64,000 bases of DNA. Origin: Veillonella sp. (lineage in GTDB: Bacteria; Bacillota; Negativicutes; Veillonellales; Veillonellaceae). The stretch spans positions 799,001 through 863,000 of the forward strand of contig NZ_JBGKFB010000001.1 in NCBI RefSeq assembly GCF_041333735.1. Reading direction: 5' to 3'. Shown one piece after another: positions 30,449 to 38,377 of the stretch (positions are counted from its first letter, which is position 1; each line of letters begins with the position of its first letter). The position numbers were made by a program, and so were the translations under genes. Under the pieces are notes generated by a model, which was not told the DNA's origin, did no database searches, and saw only the letters and a program-made list of their open reading frames with translations.

Positions 30449-32386
30449 ATGGAACGGTGGAGTAAAGCAGCAGAGTGGCTCGATTTGAATCGCGAAAAGA
30501 TCACATTAGTAGCCGGTGGTATCGGCGTAGTATTTAGTTTATTAGGCGTTCGATTGGGATTGCCATTTGACTGGGCATGGTTCACCATCCTATTATGTGG
30601 GTTGCCTATCGTGTGGGGCGCAGCGGTTGCTATGTATGAAGAGTTCGACGTAAAGGCTGACCTCTTGGTATCCTTGGCACTCATCGCGGCTGTAGCTATC
30701 GGTGAAGTATTTGCGGCTGCAGAGATTGCTTTCATCATGCAGCTCGGTGCAATGCTCGAAGAGTTCACTGTATCTAAAGCGCAAGCGGGCATTGAACGTC
30801 TCGTTAAATTGACGCCTACCACAGCGCGTATTGTTCGTAACGGCAAAGAAGAGGTGTTGCCTGCAGACATCGTAACAGTAGGCGATGTAATCCGCGTGTT
30901 GCCAGGCGAAGTAATCCCTGTAGACGGCACGATTTTGACTGGCGATACAGCTATCGACCAATCCGTTATGACTGGAGAGTCCATGCCTGTTGATAAAACG
31001 ATTGGCGACGAAGTATTCTCTGGTACGGTGAACCAATTCGGTGCCTTTGATATGACAGCAACCAAAGAGGGTGAAGACAGCTCTATTCAACGCATGATTA
31101 AGCTCGTTAAATCTACTGATCCAGGTAATGCAAAAATCGTTAGCCTCGCTGACCGTTGGGCTACGTGGATTGTAGTGATTGCACTCTTAGCAGCAGTTGG
31201 TACTTATGTGGTGACAGGAGAAATCATCCGCGCCGTAACCATCCTCGTTGTATTCTGTCCTTGCGCTCTTGTATTGGCTACGCCAGCAGCAATCATGGCG
31301 GCTATTTCTAATGCGAGCCAACACGGTTTCCTCGTGCGCCGCGGCAATATTATGGAACGATTGGCAAAGGTTGATACAATGACCTTTGATAAAACAGGTA
31401 CATTGACCTATGGTACACCTGAGGTGACTGCTGTTGAAACAGTGGGTACTATGTCTAATGATGAATTGTATCGTTTGGTAGCGTCTGTAGAGACTAAATC
31501 CGAGCATCCATTGGGCAAGGCGATTGTGAATGGCTTTACATCTCGTCATGGTGAAAGCTTCGATTCCGTAGACTCCTTCCGCATGGTGCCTGGTAAAGGT
31601 TTAGCGGCGACTGTAGATACTAAATCAGTGTTAGCTGGTAACGAAGCGATGATGACCTTGTCTAATGTGTCTATTGCGGACTCTGTGAAAGCAGCTGTTC
31701 ATGACCACTTGAACCGTGGTGCGTCTATTGTGTACGTGGCTGTAGATGGTGTCTTGGCTGGGTATGTGGCTTTGGCTGACCGTGTTCGCCGTGAAAGTCG
31801 CGCCGTAGTAGAGTCTTTGAACGATCTTCATGTTATGCCTGTTCTTTTAACAGGTGACCATGGTACAACAGCTAAAACCATTGGTAAACGTTTGAACGTA
31901 CCGAATGTTATCGCTGATTGCTTGCCAGAAGATAAAATGAATACTGTAGCAAAATTGCAACAAGAAGGTAACATCGTTGCCATGGTTGGGGATGGTGTAA
32001 ATGATGCGCCAGCTCTTAAGAAATCTGATGTAGGCATCGCCATGGGCGGTGTTGGTAGTGACATTGCTGTAGAAGCAGCGGATATCGTTCTTGTAAACGA
32101 TAATGTGAAAGAAATTCCACACCTTGTAGCATTGTCTAAACGCATGATGACAACTATTAAAATTAATCTTTCCTTCTCCTTGCTTTTGAACTTCGTAGCT
32201 ATTATCTTAGCTATGATTGGTACATTGTCTCCAGTATGGGGCGCCCTCGTTCACAACGGTGGTAGCCTTCTCGTAGTGGCTAACTCTGCACTACTCTTAC
32301 GTTGGGCTTATAAATCTAATCACGTCGTAGAAGATGACAATTCTATTCTTGTAAAAGCAGCGCGCAAACGCGTGTTTGAAGGTTAA
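30449..32386 (+). CDS. Heavy-metal-transporting P1B-type ATPase
   Basis: A 645-residue CPx-type ATPase, complete in its core. Eight helices, the actuator-domain MTGESMPVDK, helix 6 CPC (C270-P271-C272), the phosphorylated Asp in DKTGT (D314), an HPLGKA nucleotide-domain motif and GDGVNDAPALKKSDVGIAMG are all present. Helix 8 reads HNGGSLLVVANSALLL. There is no N-terminal heavy-metal-associated domain. It exports a transition metal. The CsoR-like operators hint at Cu(I) (or Ni/Co), but the helix 7-8 residues are not the classical CopA set, so I leave the metal open. ATG 30449 with AGGAGGT is chosen over the frame's earlier ATG at 30353. Confidence 0.92.
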   Translation: MERWSKAAEWLDLNREKITLVAGGIGVVFSLLGVRLGLPFDWAWFTILLCGLPIVWGAAVAMYEEFDVKADLLVSLALIAAVAIGEVFAAAEIAFIMQLGAMLEEFTVSKAQAGIERLVKLTPTTARIVRNGKEEVLPADIVTVGDVIRVLPGEVIPVDGTILTGDTAIDQSVMTGESMPVDKTIGDEVFSGTVNQFGAFDMTATKEGEDSSIQRMIKLVKSTDPGNAKIVSLADRWATWIVVIALLAAVGTYVVTGEIIRAVTILVVFCPCALVLATPAAIMAAISNASQHGFLVRRGNIMERLAKVDTMTFDKTGTLTYGTPEVTAVETVGTMSNDELYRLVASVETKSEHPLGKAIVNGFTSRHGESFDSVDSFRMVPGKGLAATVDTKSVLAGNEAMMTLSNVSIADSVKAAVHDHLNRGASIVYVAVDGVLAGYVALADRVRRESRAVVESLNDLHVMPVLLTGDHGTTAKTIGKRLNVPNVIADCLPEDKMNTVAKLQQEGNIVAMVGDGVNDAPALKKSDVGIAMGGVGSDIAVEAADIVLVNDNVKEIPHLVALSKRMMTTIKINLSFSLLLNFVAIILAMIGTLSPVWGALVHNGGSLLVVANSALLLRWAYKSNHVVEDDNSILVKAARKRVFEG

Positions 32387-32404
32387 TACTATATTCTAAA
32401 TAAA

Positions 32405-32463
32405 ATAGCGCTATCTATTCCGAACGAAACTCGATACGAGTGTTCGGATAGATAGCGCTTTTG
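32405..32463. terminator. Bidirectional terminator
   Basis: AGCGCTATCTA...CCGAAC pairs with GTTCGG...TAGATAGCGCT between two convergent genes; flanked by A and T runs. Confidence 0.8.
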
Positions 32464-32502
32464 TTTTACTCATATTATGAAATAGATGGTGTCTAGTGTT
32501 GA

Positions 32503-33093
32503 TTAATCAATATAGGTTACAGGATAGCCTTTGGCTTCGATTTCACGGCGGTTGAGACCATTTGGTAAGTCTGGATAGCCAAATGCAAGGCTAGCATAGA
32601 CTTTTTCACCGTCTTTTAGGCCTAGTTCACGCATTTTAGCTTGGATGCGTTCGTTGTCTTGGAGGTGACGGATTTGGTTAACCCAGCAGCTACCAAGGTC
32701 TAATTCGTTGCAAGCAAGCATCATGTTTTGCATTGCACAAGATACATCAGCGAAGTTATTCGCATAGTTTGCTTGGCTCGCTAGTACGATGAGAACTGGT
32801 GCATTATAGTTGAATACAAACTTGCCCTCCGCAGACATTTTAATGATGTTCACCATGTATGGCAATGTATTTTCTGTAATCGGCATTTTGCCGTATTCCT
32901 CTTGTACAAGTGTTACTAGTTCGTTGAGCACGTTTTGGTTCGTGATGACCATGAAATGTGTTAATTGTGTATTGCCACCAGATGGGGCACGGCGACCAGC
33001 GTTCAGAACTTGGTCGATAAGCTCACGAGATACTTGATCTGCTTTAAATTTACGCGTACTATGACGAGTTTTGATACATTCTAATGTGTTCAT
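32503..33093 (-). CDS. Nitroreductase-family FMN oxidoreductase
   Basis: A 196-residue nitroreductase-fold protein: IKTRHSTRKFKADQVSRELIDQVLNAGRRAPSGGNTQ is the FMN phosphate-binding N-terminus. YNAPVLIVLAS and NMMLACNELDLGSCWVNQI are the core helices and strands, and the family end SLAFGYP is present. Such enzymes reduce nitroaromatics, quinones or flavins with NAD(P)H. The physiological substrate is unknown. GGAGGT precedes the minus-strand ATG. It diverges from the OhrR-like regulator 372 bp away. Confidence 0.88.
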   Translation of the reverse strand: MNTLECIKTRHSTRKFKADQVSRELIDQVLNAGRRAPSGGNTQLTHFMVITNQNVLNELVTLVQEEYGKMPITENTLPYMVNIIKMSAEGKFVFNYNAPVLIVLASQANYANNFADVSCAMQNMMLACNELDLGSCWVNQIRHLQDNERIQAKMRELGLKDGEKVYASLAFGYPDLPNGLNRREIEAKGYPVTYID

Positions 33094-33465
33094 AGTAACC
33101 TCCTGTTAGATAGGGAATATAATACAAGAAATACAATGACTATTTTCTTTATTATACTATATGTCAAAAACTTGAATCATATAAGTAATAAATCTAACTT
33201 ACGCTTGAACCTAAACTATGCTTGGGAGGTTTTATATTTTATGGTGATATTAAAAATTTTTCTTAATAGCTTGGTAGATATATGTCATAATTTTGCCCCA
33301 TAAATTCTATAGAGCCACTAGTTTCTTTAATAAAAAAGAAAAAATATATTAAATAATTGACAAATTTGAAAATTTATGTGCAAAGTATGTTTTTTACGTT
33401 GACTGCTTGCCGTAGAATTGTGTACAATTAATTTGTAGATTATTGTGTGCATATGGAGGTAGAAT
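33094..33465. other. Divergent intergenic region
   Basis: Separates the nitroreductase gene from the OhrR-like gene. Apart from the promoter and dyad at 33399-33437, I see only AT-rich sequence. Confidence 0.5.
33399..33437 (+). promoter_or_regulatory. Promoter and OhrR-type operator
   Basis: TTGACT (33399-33404), 18-nt spacer, TACAAT (33423-33428). TACAATTAATTTGTA (33423-33437) has perfect 5-bp arms and resembles the TACAATT/AATTGTA operators of OhrR proteins. AATTGT/ACAATT overlaps it on the left. Likely site of self-repression. Confidence 0.6.
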
Positions 33466-33984
33466 ATGGCAGAAATTGGCGTACTGGAAGGTTACAAACA
33501 TAAAGAAGATGTACCTGATGCAGAGTACATGAAACTAGAAAACCAATTGAGCTTCCCACTTTATGTAGTGGCGAAGGAAATTGTTAATGCATATCGCAGT
33601 CACTTAGATCCGTTGAATTTGACATATACACAGTACATCGTAATGATGGCATTGTGGCAATATGGTGATTTGTCCGTAAAAGAATTAGGCCAAGTATTGC
33701 GCCTTGATTCCGGTACATTAACACCACTTTTAAAGAAATTAGAAGCAAAAGCATTCTTGAAGCGCAAACGTAGTCGTCAAGATGAACGCGTTGTTATGGT
33801 AACCCTTACTGATACAGGTAAAGCGTTGCGTGACGAAGCTGTTCATGTACCACGTCGTTTGGCTGAATCTGCTGGTCCCATCTTTGACGTGGAAGAAACA
33901 CGTCAATTGCGTATGTTGCTCAACAAATTATTAGATGCAATCGATAACGCAAATGCTAAAACTGCAGAAAGCCATAAGCGCTAA
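33466..33984 (+). CDS. OhrR-like MarR-family regulator without cysteine
   Basis: A 172-residue winged-helix regulator close to OhrR. It has LENQLSFPLYVVAKEI, YRSHLDPLNLTYTQYIVMMALWQYG, the recognition region LRLDSGTLTPLLKKLEAKAFLKRKRSRQDER and the VTLTDTGKAL wing. OhrR proteins sense organic peroxides with a conserved Cys in the ENQLCF motif. Here that residue is Ser29, and the whole protein has no cysteine. It therefore cannot use the thiol switch and must sense something else or nothing. GGAGGT precedes the ATG. Confidence 0.88.
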   Translation: MAEIGVLEGYKHKEDVPDAEYMKLENQLSFPLYVVAKEIVNAYRSHLDPLNLTYTQYIVMMALWQYGDLSVKELGQVLRLDSGTLTPLLKKLEAKAFLKRKRSRQDERVVMVTLTDTGKALRDEAVHVPRRLAESAGPIFDVEETRQLRMLLNKLLDAIDNANAKTAESHKR

Positions 33985-34144
33985 TGTAGCGTACTCTAGT
34001 AAGATCTCATATGCATACATTCTGTAATTTAATATATCTAATATTTTCATAAAATGTGATATACTATACATATAACGTATTGTGCTGAGGCCATGTGAGA
34101 ATATGACCTGTCGTGAGATGCCGTTAAGGCAAAAGGAGAGCATT

Positions 34145-34543
34145 ATGAATAAAAATTTATTAGGCGCATTTGTATTAGCCGGTACATTATTAGTTGGTGG
34201 TGTTGCTAATGCAGCAAACTGGAATGGTTTAGCTAACTATCCAGAGGTTCCAAACAGTGCAAATGGTTCTGAAACATACTTCTTCGATAAAGCATCCCAA
34301 TTCAGTGGTATCGATAGTAGCCGTAACTATGTATTCGGCATCAATGTAGTGAATATGCATAACAACCAATATGGTGAAGCTACATTGTTCAAATACATTG
34401 TTCATCCAAGTTTGCATACTGTATATCGTTTTGCTCCAGATGGTCAAGTGTACCAAATCACTCCTGGTTCCAATGAATACAATATGTTCTTGGCTGCTTG
34501 GAAAGAAGTATACGGCACTGATTTCTCTTTCCCAGCTTTATAA
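34145..34543 (+). CDS. Small secreted protein
   Basis: A 132-residue protein with a clean signal peptide (MNKNLLGAFVLAGTLLVGGVANAA, cleavage after ANA). The mature part is about 108 residues, rich in Asn, Tyr and Phe, with YFFDKASQFSGIDSSRNYVFGINVV and a C-terminal WKEVYGTDFSF. It has a pattern like the surface or periplasmic proteins earlier in the window, but I recognise no family. AAAGGAGAG precedes ATG 34145. Confidence 0.72.
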   Translation: MNKNLLGAFVLAGTLLVGGVANAANWNGLANYPEVPNSANGSETYFFDKASQFSGIDSSRNYVFGINVVNMHNNQYGEATLFKYIVHPSLHTVYRFAPDGQVYQITPGSNEYNMFLAAWKEVYGTDFSFPAL

Positions 34544-34580
34544 TTTGATGGCGCAAGCCGTAATAATTACATAACTATTG

Positions 34581-34610
34581 CTGGTGAAAGCTCCTTTGAG
34601 CTTTCACCAG
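34581..34610 (+). terminator. Hairpin made of two inverted GGTGAAAGC words
   Basis: CTGGTGAAAGCTC and GAGCTTTCACCAG form a perfect 13-bp stem with loop CTTT. It lies after the secreted-protein gene and just before the ribosome binding site at 34621. The arms are inverted copies of the over-represented word. DNA uptake sequences in Neisseria and Haemophilus often occur as such inverted pairs serving as terminators. Confidence 0.65.
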
Positions 34611-34631
34611 TGTTGTTTATGGAGGTTTCCT

Positions 34632-35402
34632 ATGTCTAAATCTGAATTTGCTCAAGCCTACACGGAGCGAATGTTCCCTGATATTGCAGCCCCTGCAGGT
34701 TATATCGACCCTGAGTTTGAAGTATTGTTTGATAATTTCGCCTTTGATGAAGTTATTACCGAAGAGGGTCGCAATGTGCCTGCCAAGGATCGTTTCTTGG
34801 CTATCCTTGCCACGCTTGTAGGTGTATCTGCTGTTGATGAATATGCGTTGATGTTACCGGCAGCACTTAACTTTGGCTTGATTCCCGATGAAGTAATAGA
34901 GCTCCTTTATCAAGCGGTACCTTATCTTGGCATCGGTCGTGTACGCCCATTCTTTAAGGTAACAAATAAGATTTTTGACTATCGTGGGGAAACTGTTGTG
35001 GATCCGTCTCGCAGTACAATCACTAGTGAATCTCGCCTTGAAAAGGGCGTTGAAAAGCAAGTTGAAATCTTTGGTGAGTCTATCCGTAATTCTTACCAAG
35101 AAGGTCCTGAAGAGACACGCCACATCAATAAGTGGCTTGCTAATATGTTTGGCGACTACTACACTCGTAAAGGTTTAAGTGTGGCTCATCGTGAAATGAT
35201 TACCTTCTGTTTCTTAGCGGCTCAAGGTGGCTGTGAACCTCAGCTGAAGGCTCACGTAGAAGGCAACTTGAACGTAGGCAACAGCAAACAATATTTGATT
35301 AACATCGCCTCCCAATGCGTGCCGTATATCGGCTACCCTCGTACATTGAATGCTCTTCGTTGCATTCAAGAAGGCTTTACTGCATGGGAAGCTAAACAAT
35401 AA
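34632..35402 (+). CDS. Carboxymuconolactone decarboxylase-family protein
   Basis: A 256-residue, two-domain protein of the CMD/AhpD-like fold. The first half has RFLAILATLVGVSAVDEYALMLPAALNFGL, and the second half has the matching HREMITFCFLAAQGGCEPQLKAHVEGNLNVG. Single-domain relatives are gamma-carboxymuconolactone decarboxylases or AhpD peroxidases. The CxxC pair of AhpD is absent, so a peroxidase role is unlikely. GGAGGT precedes ATG 34632. The M50-like gene follows 15 nt downstream, probably in the same operon. Confidence 0.8.
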   Translation: MSKSEFAQAYTERMFPDIAAPAGYIDPEFEVLFDNFAFDEVITEEGRNVPAKDRFLAILATLVGVSAVDEYALMLPAALNFGLIPDEVIELLYQAVPYLGIGRVRPFFKVTNKIFDYRGETVVDPSRSTITSESRLEKGVEKQVEIFGESIRNSYQEGPEETRHINKWLANMFGDYYTRKGLSVAHREMITFCFLAAQGGCEPQLKAHVEGNLNVGNSKQYLINIASQCVPYIGYPRTLNALRCIQEGFTAWEAKQ

Positions 35403-35417
35403 TGGACAAGGAGTTCT

Positions 35418-36044
35418 ATGTTTGATTTTAATCCAATCCAGATATTAGCCAGTGTTCCGGCTATTATCATTATTTTCTCTATCTACGGCTATGCAGAGGC
35501 TAAGGTGGCAACGTGGCTTGGAGACCCTACACCACGCATGGCGGGACGACTTACACTGTCTCCCTTTGCGCATCTTGATTTAATCGGTACTCTCTGTATT
35601 ATTCTTGTTGGCTTTGGTTGGCCAAAGGGGATGGCCATTAACCCATCTTACTTTAAAGATCCTCGCAGAGATATGACGTTGCTTGCCTTTTCTGGACCTG
35701 TGGCAGGCTTAATTGCAGGCTTTATATTTACCTTTATATACATATTACTAGGTAATCTAAACCTTATTACCACTCAAGGTCTTGATATGGTTTTGCAATA
35801 TATCATCCTGTATAGCATTGGTATCTCTCTGTTTTGTTTAATCCCGTTTCCTCCATTGCCAGGGTTTAATATCATATTGCCATGGCTGCCTGTGGAATGG
35901 CAGATTAAATACTATCAATTAGGGATGGTCAATTTAATTTTCTTTATCATCCTTATCAATACACCAATTATTTCTATGATTATTCGTCCATTGCAACAAA
36001 CGATTTTCAAAATCTTCTTTGCCATCATTGGGACAATTTTATAA
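35418..36044 (+). CDS. M50 (site-2 protease) homologue without zinc motif
   Basis: A 208-residue membrane protein with the layout of YwhC-type M50 proteases: helix 1, then GDPTPRMAGRLTLSPFAHLDLIGTL, GFGWPKGMAINPSYF, FSGPVAGLIAGF and a late helix with PFPPLPGF. In active members helix 1 carries HExxH and the late motif is PPLDG. Here the corresponding positions read YGYAE and PPLPG, so all expected zinc ligands are lost while the fold signature remains. It is probably a non-proteolytic relative. ATG 35418 follows AAGGAG. Confidence 0.75.
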   Translation: MFDFNPIQILASVPAIIIIFSIYGYAEAKVATWLGDPTPRMAGRLTLSPFAHLDLIGTLCIILVGFGWPKGMAINPSYFKDPRRDMTLLAFSGPVAGLIAGFIFTFIYILLGNLNLITTQGLDMVLQYIILYSIGISLFCLIPFPPLPGFNIILPWLPVEWQIKYYQLGMVNLIFFIILINTPIISMIIRPLQQTIFKIFFAIIGTIL

Positions 36045-36571
36045 ATATATTTGGTGAAAGCCGCTTCCGTAACTGTATATGCTAATGGATATACTAGACA
36101 TATAAAAAGCCTCTACCGTATAGGAAATTTCTATATGGTAGAGGCTTTTCATAGTATATCTGTCTTATGTTGATCTCTTTTCTAGTATATGTGCCTTATG
36201 TTAATCTCTTTTAGTGCTGGATTTTCTTGTTAGTAGATTTTAACTGCATTATGATTATTGCTACTAGTCGTGTAACTATATTTTGATAGGGCTTGCTTTA
36301 AAATAATTGGTATCGATATATTTATATTAAAAACTATCAATATAGTTTTCATAATATGATATACTGAATGTAGAAATCGTAATTTTTCGATGTATTAGTG
36401 TTTTAGTATATCGTAGATAAAACAGTATTAATTACTGAACACTAAGTAGTAATTACTATGCATAATGAAGTATTTAATACTATATATAATGTAGTATGTA
36501 ATACCATAAGTATATTGATACTGTATATGAGTTAGTATAGAGATATTCAAGTGAATAGAAGAGGAATACAT
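36045..36571. other. Repeat-rich intergenic region
   Basis: Holds a terminator, AAAAAGCCTCTACC with GGTAGAGGCTTTT (about 36104-36149). It also has a two-copy tandem repeat of 31 nt (36152-36213, each unit starting AGTATATCTGTC or AGTATATGTGCC and ending CTTTT plus two). A run of TAGTAT-rich sequence follows to 36540. No gene is seen. Confidence 0.55.
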
Positions 36572-36805
36572 ATGGATTTTGAAGAAAACCAAGTGCCAGA
36601 GGCGATTCTGGATAAGCTTACAAAGGTGTGTACATGCCGTAGCATTACACGTAAAACGATTAAGGAAGCCATTTTGAATGGTGCTCATACATTTCCTGAG
36701 GTAAAAGAGGCAACACGTGCCGGCACAGGTGCTTGCGGTGGCAAAGGCTGTGGCCCTCGCATAGTAAAGCTTTTAGCTGAAATGAAAGAGCAAGGTAAAA
36801 TTTAA
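36572..36805 (+). CDS. BFD-like [2Fe-2S] protein
   Basis: A 77-residue protein with the bacterioferritin-associated ferredoxin fold: VCTCRSITRKTIKEAI and, 30-odd residues later, GACGGKGCGP. The C-x-C and C-x4-C spacing is the [2Fe-2S] site of the BFD domain. It is found alone in bacterioferritin-associated ferredoxin, and as a module in nitrite reductase and NifU. No iron-storage gene is adjacent, so the partner is unknown. ATG 36572 follows GAGGAA; a GTG at 36551 is less likely. Confidence 0.85.
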   Translation: MDFEENQVPEAILDKLTKVCTCRSITRKTIKEAILNGAHTFPEVKEATRAGTGACGGKGCGPRIVKLLAEMKEQGKI

Positions 36806-36863
36806 AACTAAGTAAAATTTAAGATTAAGCAACAGTTAAGTGTAAGTTTGACCTTAACTCATA

Positions 36864-36926
36864 TAAAGACTATTACTTCAAACCAATACGGTAAATATTC
36901 GTAGGTTTTGGGTAATAGTCTTTTTT
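36864..36926 (+). terminator. Terminator
   Basis: AAGACTATTAC pairs with GTAATAGTCTT, with a TCAAACC/GGTTTTG inner stem and six Ts. Confidence 0.75.
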
Positions 36927-37021
36927 GCGCTAACGATTCATGAGATGTATTGGCGTTTTGGGGTTGTCTTTATTATTTGATATACTATACATAATACTTT
37001 TTAGAGATTTTGGAGGTATAT

Positions 37022-38170
37022 ATGTTTCGACGTATCGTAGCAGCAACGATGATCGGCGCGTTGGCGCTCACAACGGGTTGCGGTTTACATAATCCATTTA
37101 CTTCTAAGGCTGAGCCTGTCACCTATGAATCCGTGGCACAGAGCAAGCTTTCACCAGAGGAAAAGGTGGACAAATTAGTGGCTAATATGTCTGATGCAGA
37201 CAAGGTAGGGCAATTGTTGATGATTGGTATCCACGGCAAGACCTTGAACGATGATGCTAAGTTTATGCTCAATGAGTACCGCGTGGGCGGCATTATCTTG
37301 TTTGATCGGAATATGGAGTCCAAAGATCAAGTGAAATCGTTGATTGCGGACATTAATAAAACTGGTAAAAGCGCCGGTTTAACGCCATTATTCATCGGCA
37401 TCGACCAAGAGGGCGGTGCCGTAGCGCGCATGGAGGATCAGCTCATCAAGGTCCCTCCAGCAGAAGAGTTAGGCAAGGAGCCTATTGAGAAAGCGGTATC
37501 CTTGGCAAAACAGTCTGGTACAGAACTTAAAGACTTGGGATTCAACATTAATTTTGCTCCTGTAGCGGACTTGGGATTAACCTATGGCCGTTCCTTTAGT
37601 ACGAACCCTGATGAGGTCGTACGCTATGCCAGTGCAGTAGGCAAGGCCTATGATGAAGCGGGCTTGTGGTATTCTTACAAACACTTCCCAGGTATTGGTA
37701 AAACGGATGTTGATTTACATGCTGATACCAGTGTTGTGCCAGTGTCTAAAGAGACATTGTTGAATGAAGATACAAAGGTATTTGTAGACCTCATTAAACA
37801 GTCTAAACCGAATACATATGCAATTATGGTGTCTCATGCGATGTATCCTCAAATCGATCCAGACCATCCATCTAGTCTATCTAAAGCTATCATTACAGAC
37901 TGGTTGCGCAAGGATATGGGCTATAACGGCGTTGTCGTAACGGATGATATGGATATGGGCGCTCTTGCAAAACACTACACCTTTGGCGATATGGCGGTTC
38001 AATCTATCTTGGCTGGCAGCGATATCTTGCTCGTATGCCACGAGTACGAACACATGCAAGAAGCGTACAATGGCCTTATGAAAGCCGTAAAAGACGGCCG
38101 AATCTCTAAAGAACGACTCGATGAATCTGTGAAACGGATTTTGCTTATGAAGATAACTAAAATTTCTTAG
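37022..38170 (+). CDS. Beta-N-acetylhexosaminidase, GH3 (NagZ-like) lipoprotein
   Basis: A 382-residue glycoside hydrolase family 3 protein. The N-terminus MFRRIVAATMIGALALTTGC is a lipoprotein signal with lipobox TTGC, so it is probably membrane-anchored. The barrel shows VGQLLMIGI, FIGIDQEGGAVARM, YKHFPGIGKTDVDLHADTSV and VVTDDMDMGAL. The KHFPG(x)G...DxH loop supplies the catalytic dyad, and the TDD motif (307-309) the nucleophile. It would remove N-acetylglucosamine from peptidoglycan fragments. NagZ of enteric bacteria is cytoplasmic, so an exported lipoprotein form implies cell-wall turnover outside the inner membrane. GGAGGT precedes ATG 37022. Confidence 0.88.
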   Translation: MFRRIVAATMIGALALTTGCGLHNPFTSKAEPVTYESVAQSKLSPEEKVDKLVANMSDADKVGQLLMIGIHGKTLNDDAKFMLNEYRVGGIILFDRNMESKDQVKSLIADINKTGKSAGLTPLFIGIDQEGGAVARMEDQLIKVPPAEELGKEPIEKAVSLAKQSGTELKDLGFNINFAPVADLGLTYGRSFSTNPDEVVRYASAVGKAYDEAGLWYSYKHFPGIGKTDVDLHADTSVVPVSKETLLNEDTKVFVDLIKQSKPNTYAIMVSHAMYPQIDPDHPSSLSKAIITDWLRKDMGYNGVVVTDDMDMGALAKHYTFGDMAVQSILAGSDILLVCHEYEHMQEAYNGLMKAVKDGRISKERLDESVKRILLMKITKIS

Positions 38171-38254
38171 ACTATTTGTTTTTGTTGCAGGAATTAATTA
38201 ACCATATAACGAATATAGAAAGTGGAAGTACTATTCATTGAAATCGCATCTGAG

Positions 38255-38284
38255 TTGACACTCGAGGGAGAACTTTGTTATAGT
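38255..38284 (+). promoter_or_regulatory. Promoter of the Abi-associated small RNA
   Basis: TTGACA (38255-38260) with TTATAG (38278-38283, 17-nt spacer) or TATAGT (38279-38284, 18-nt spacer). Predicted start near 38290. It points at the small structured RNA and, by read-through, at the Abi_2 gene. Confidence 0.65.
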
Positions 38285-38289
38285 TATTA

Positions 38290-38360
38290 CACAGAGAAAC
38301 TGTGCGAAGCTTACGGGCAACGTACAACGCTCGTCGACTCAAGGGTCGGCGAGCTTTTTT
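38290..38360 (+). ncRNA. Small structured RNA upstream of Abi_2 (candidate RNA antitoxin)
   Basis: About 70 nt with three hairpins: CACAG/CTGTG (38290-38304), TACG/CGTA (38312-38324), and GCTCGTCGAC (38329-38338) with GTCGGCGAGC (38345-38354). The last is followed by six Ts, a full intrinsic terminator. A strong promoter lies just upstream and the Abi_2 start codon just 18 nt after the T run. Promoter, short RNA, terminator, toxin gene is the layout of RNA-antitoxin systems with HEPN toxins. Confidence 0.65.
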
Positions 38361-38377
38361 GTCTGTAGGAGGGACTT

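Noticed and set aside
30370..31090. Long minus-strand frames opposite the start of the P-type ATPase
   Set aside because: They overlap conserved ATPase codons and lack ribosome binding sites.
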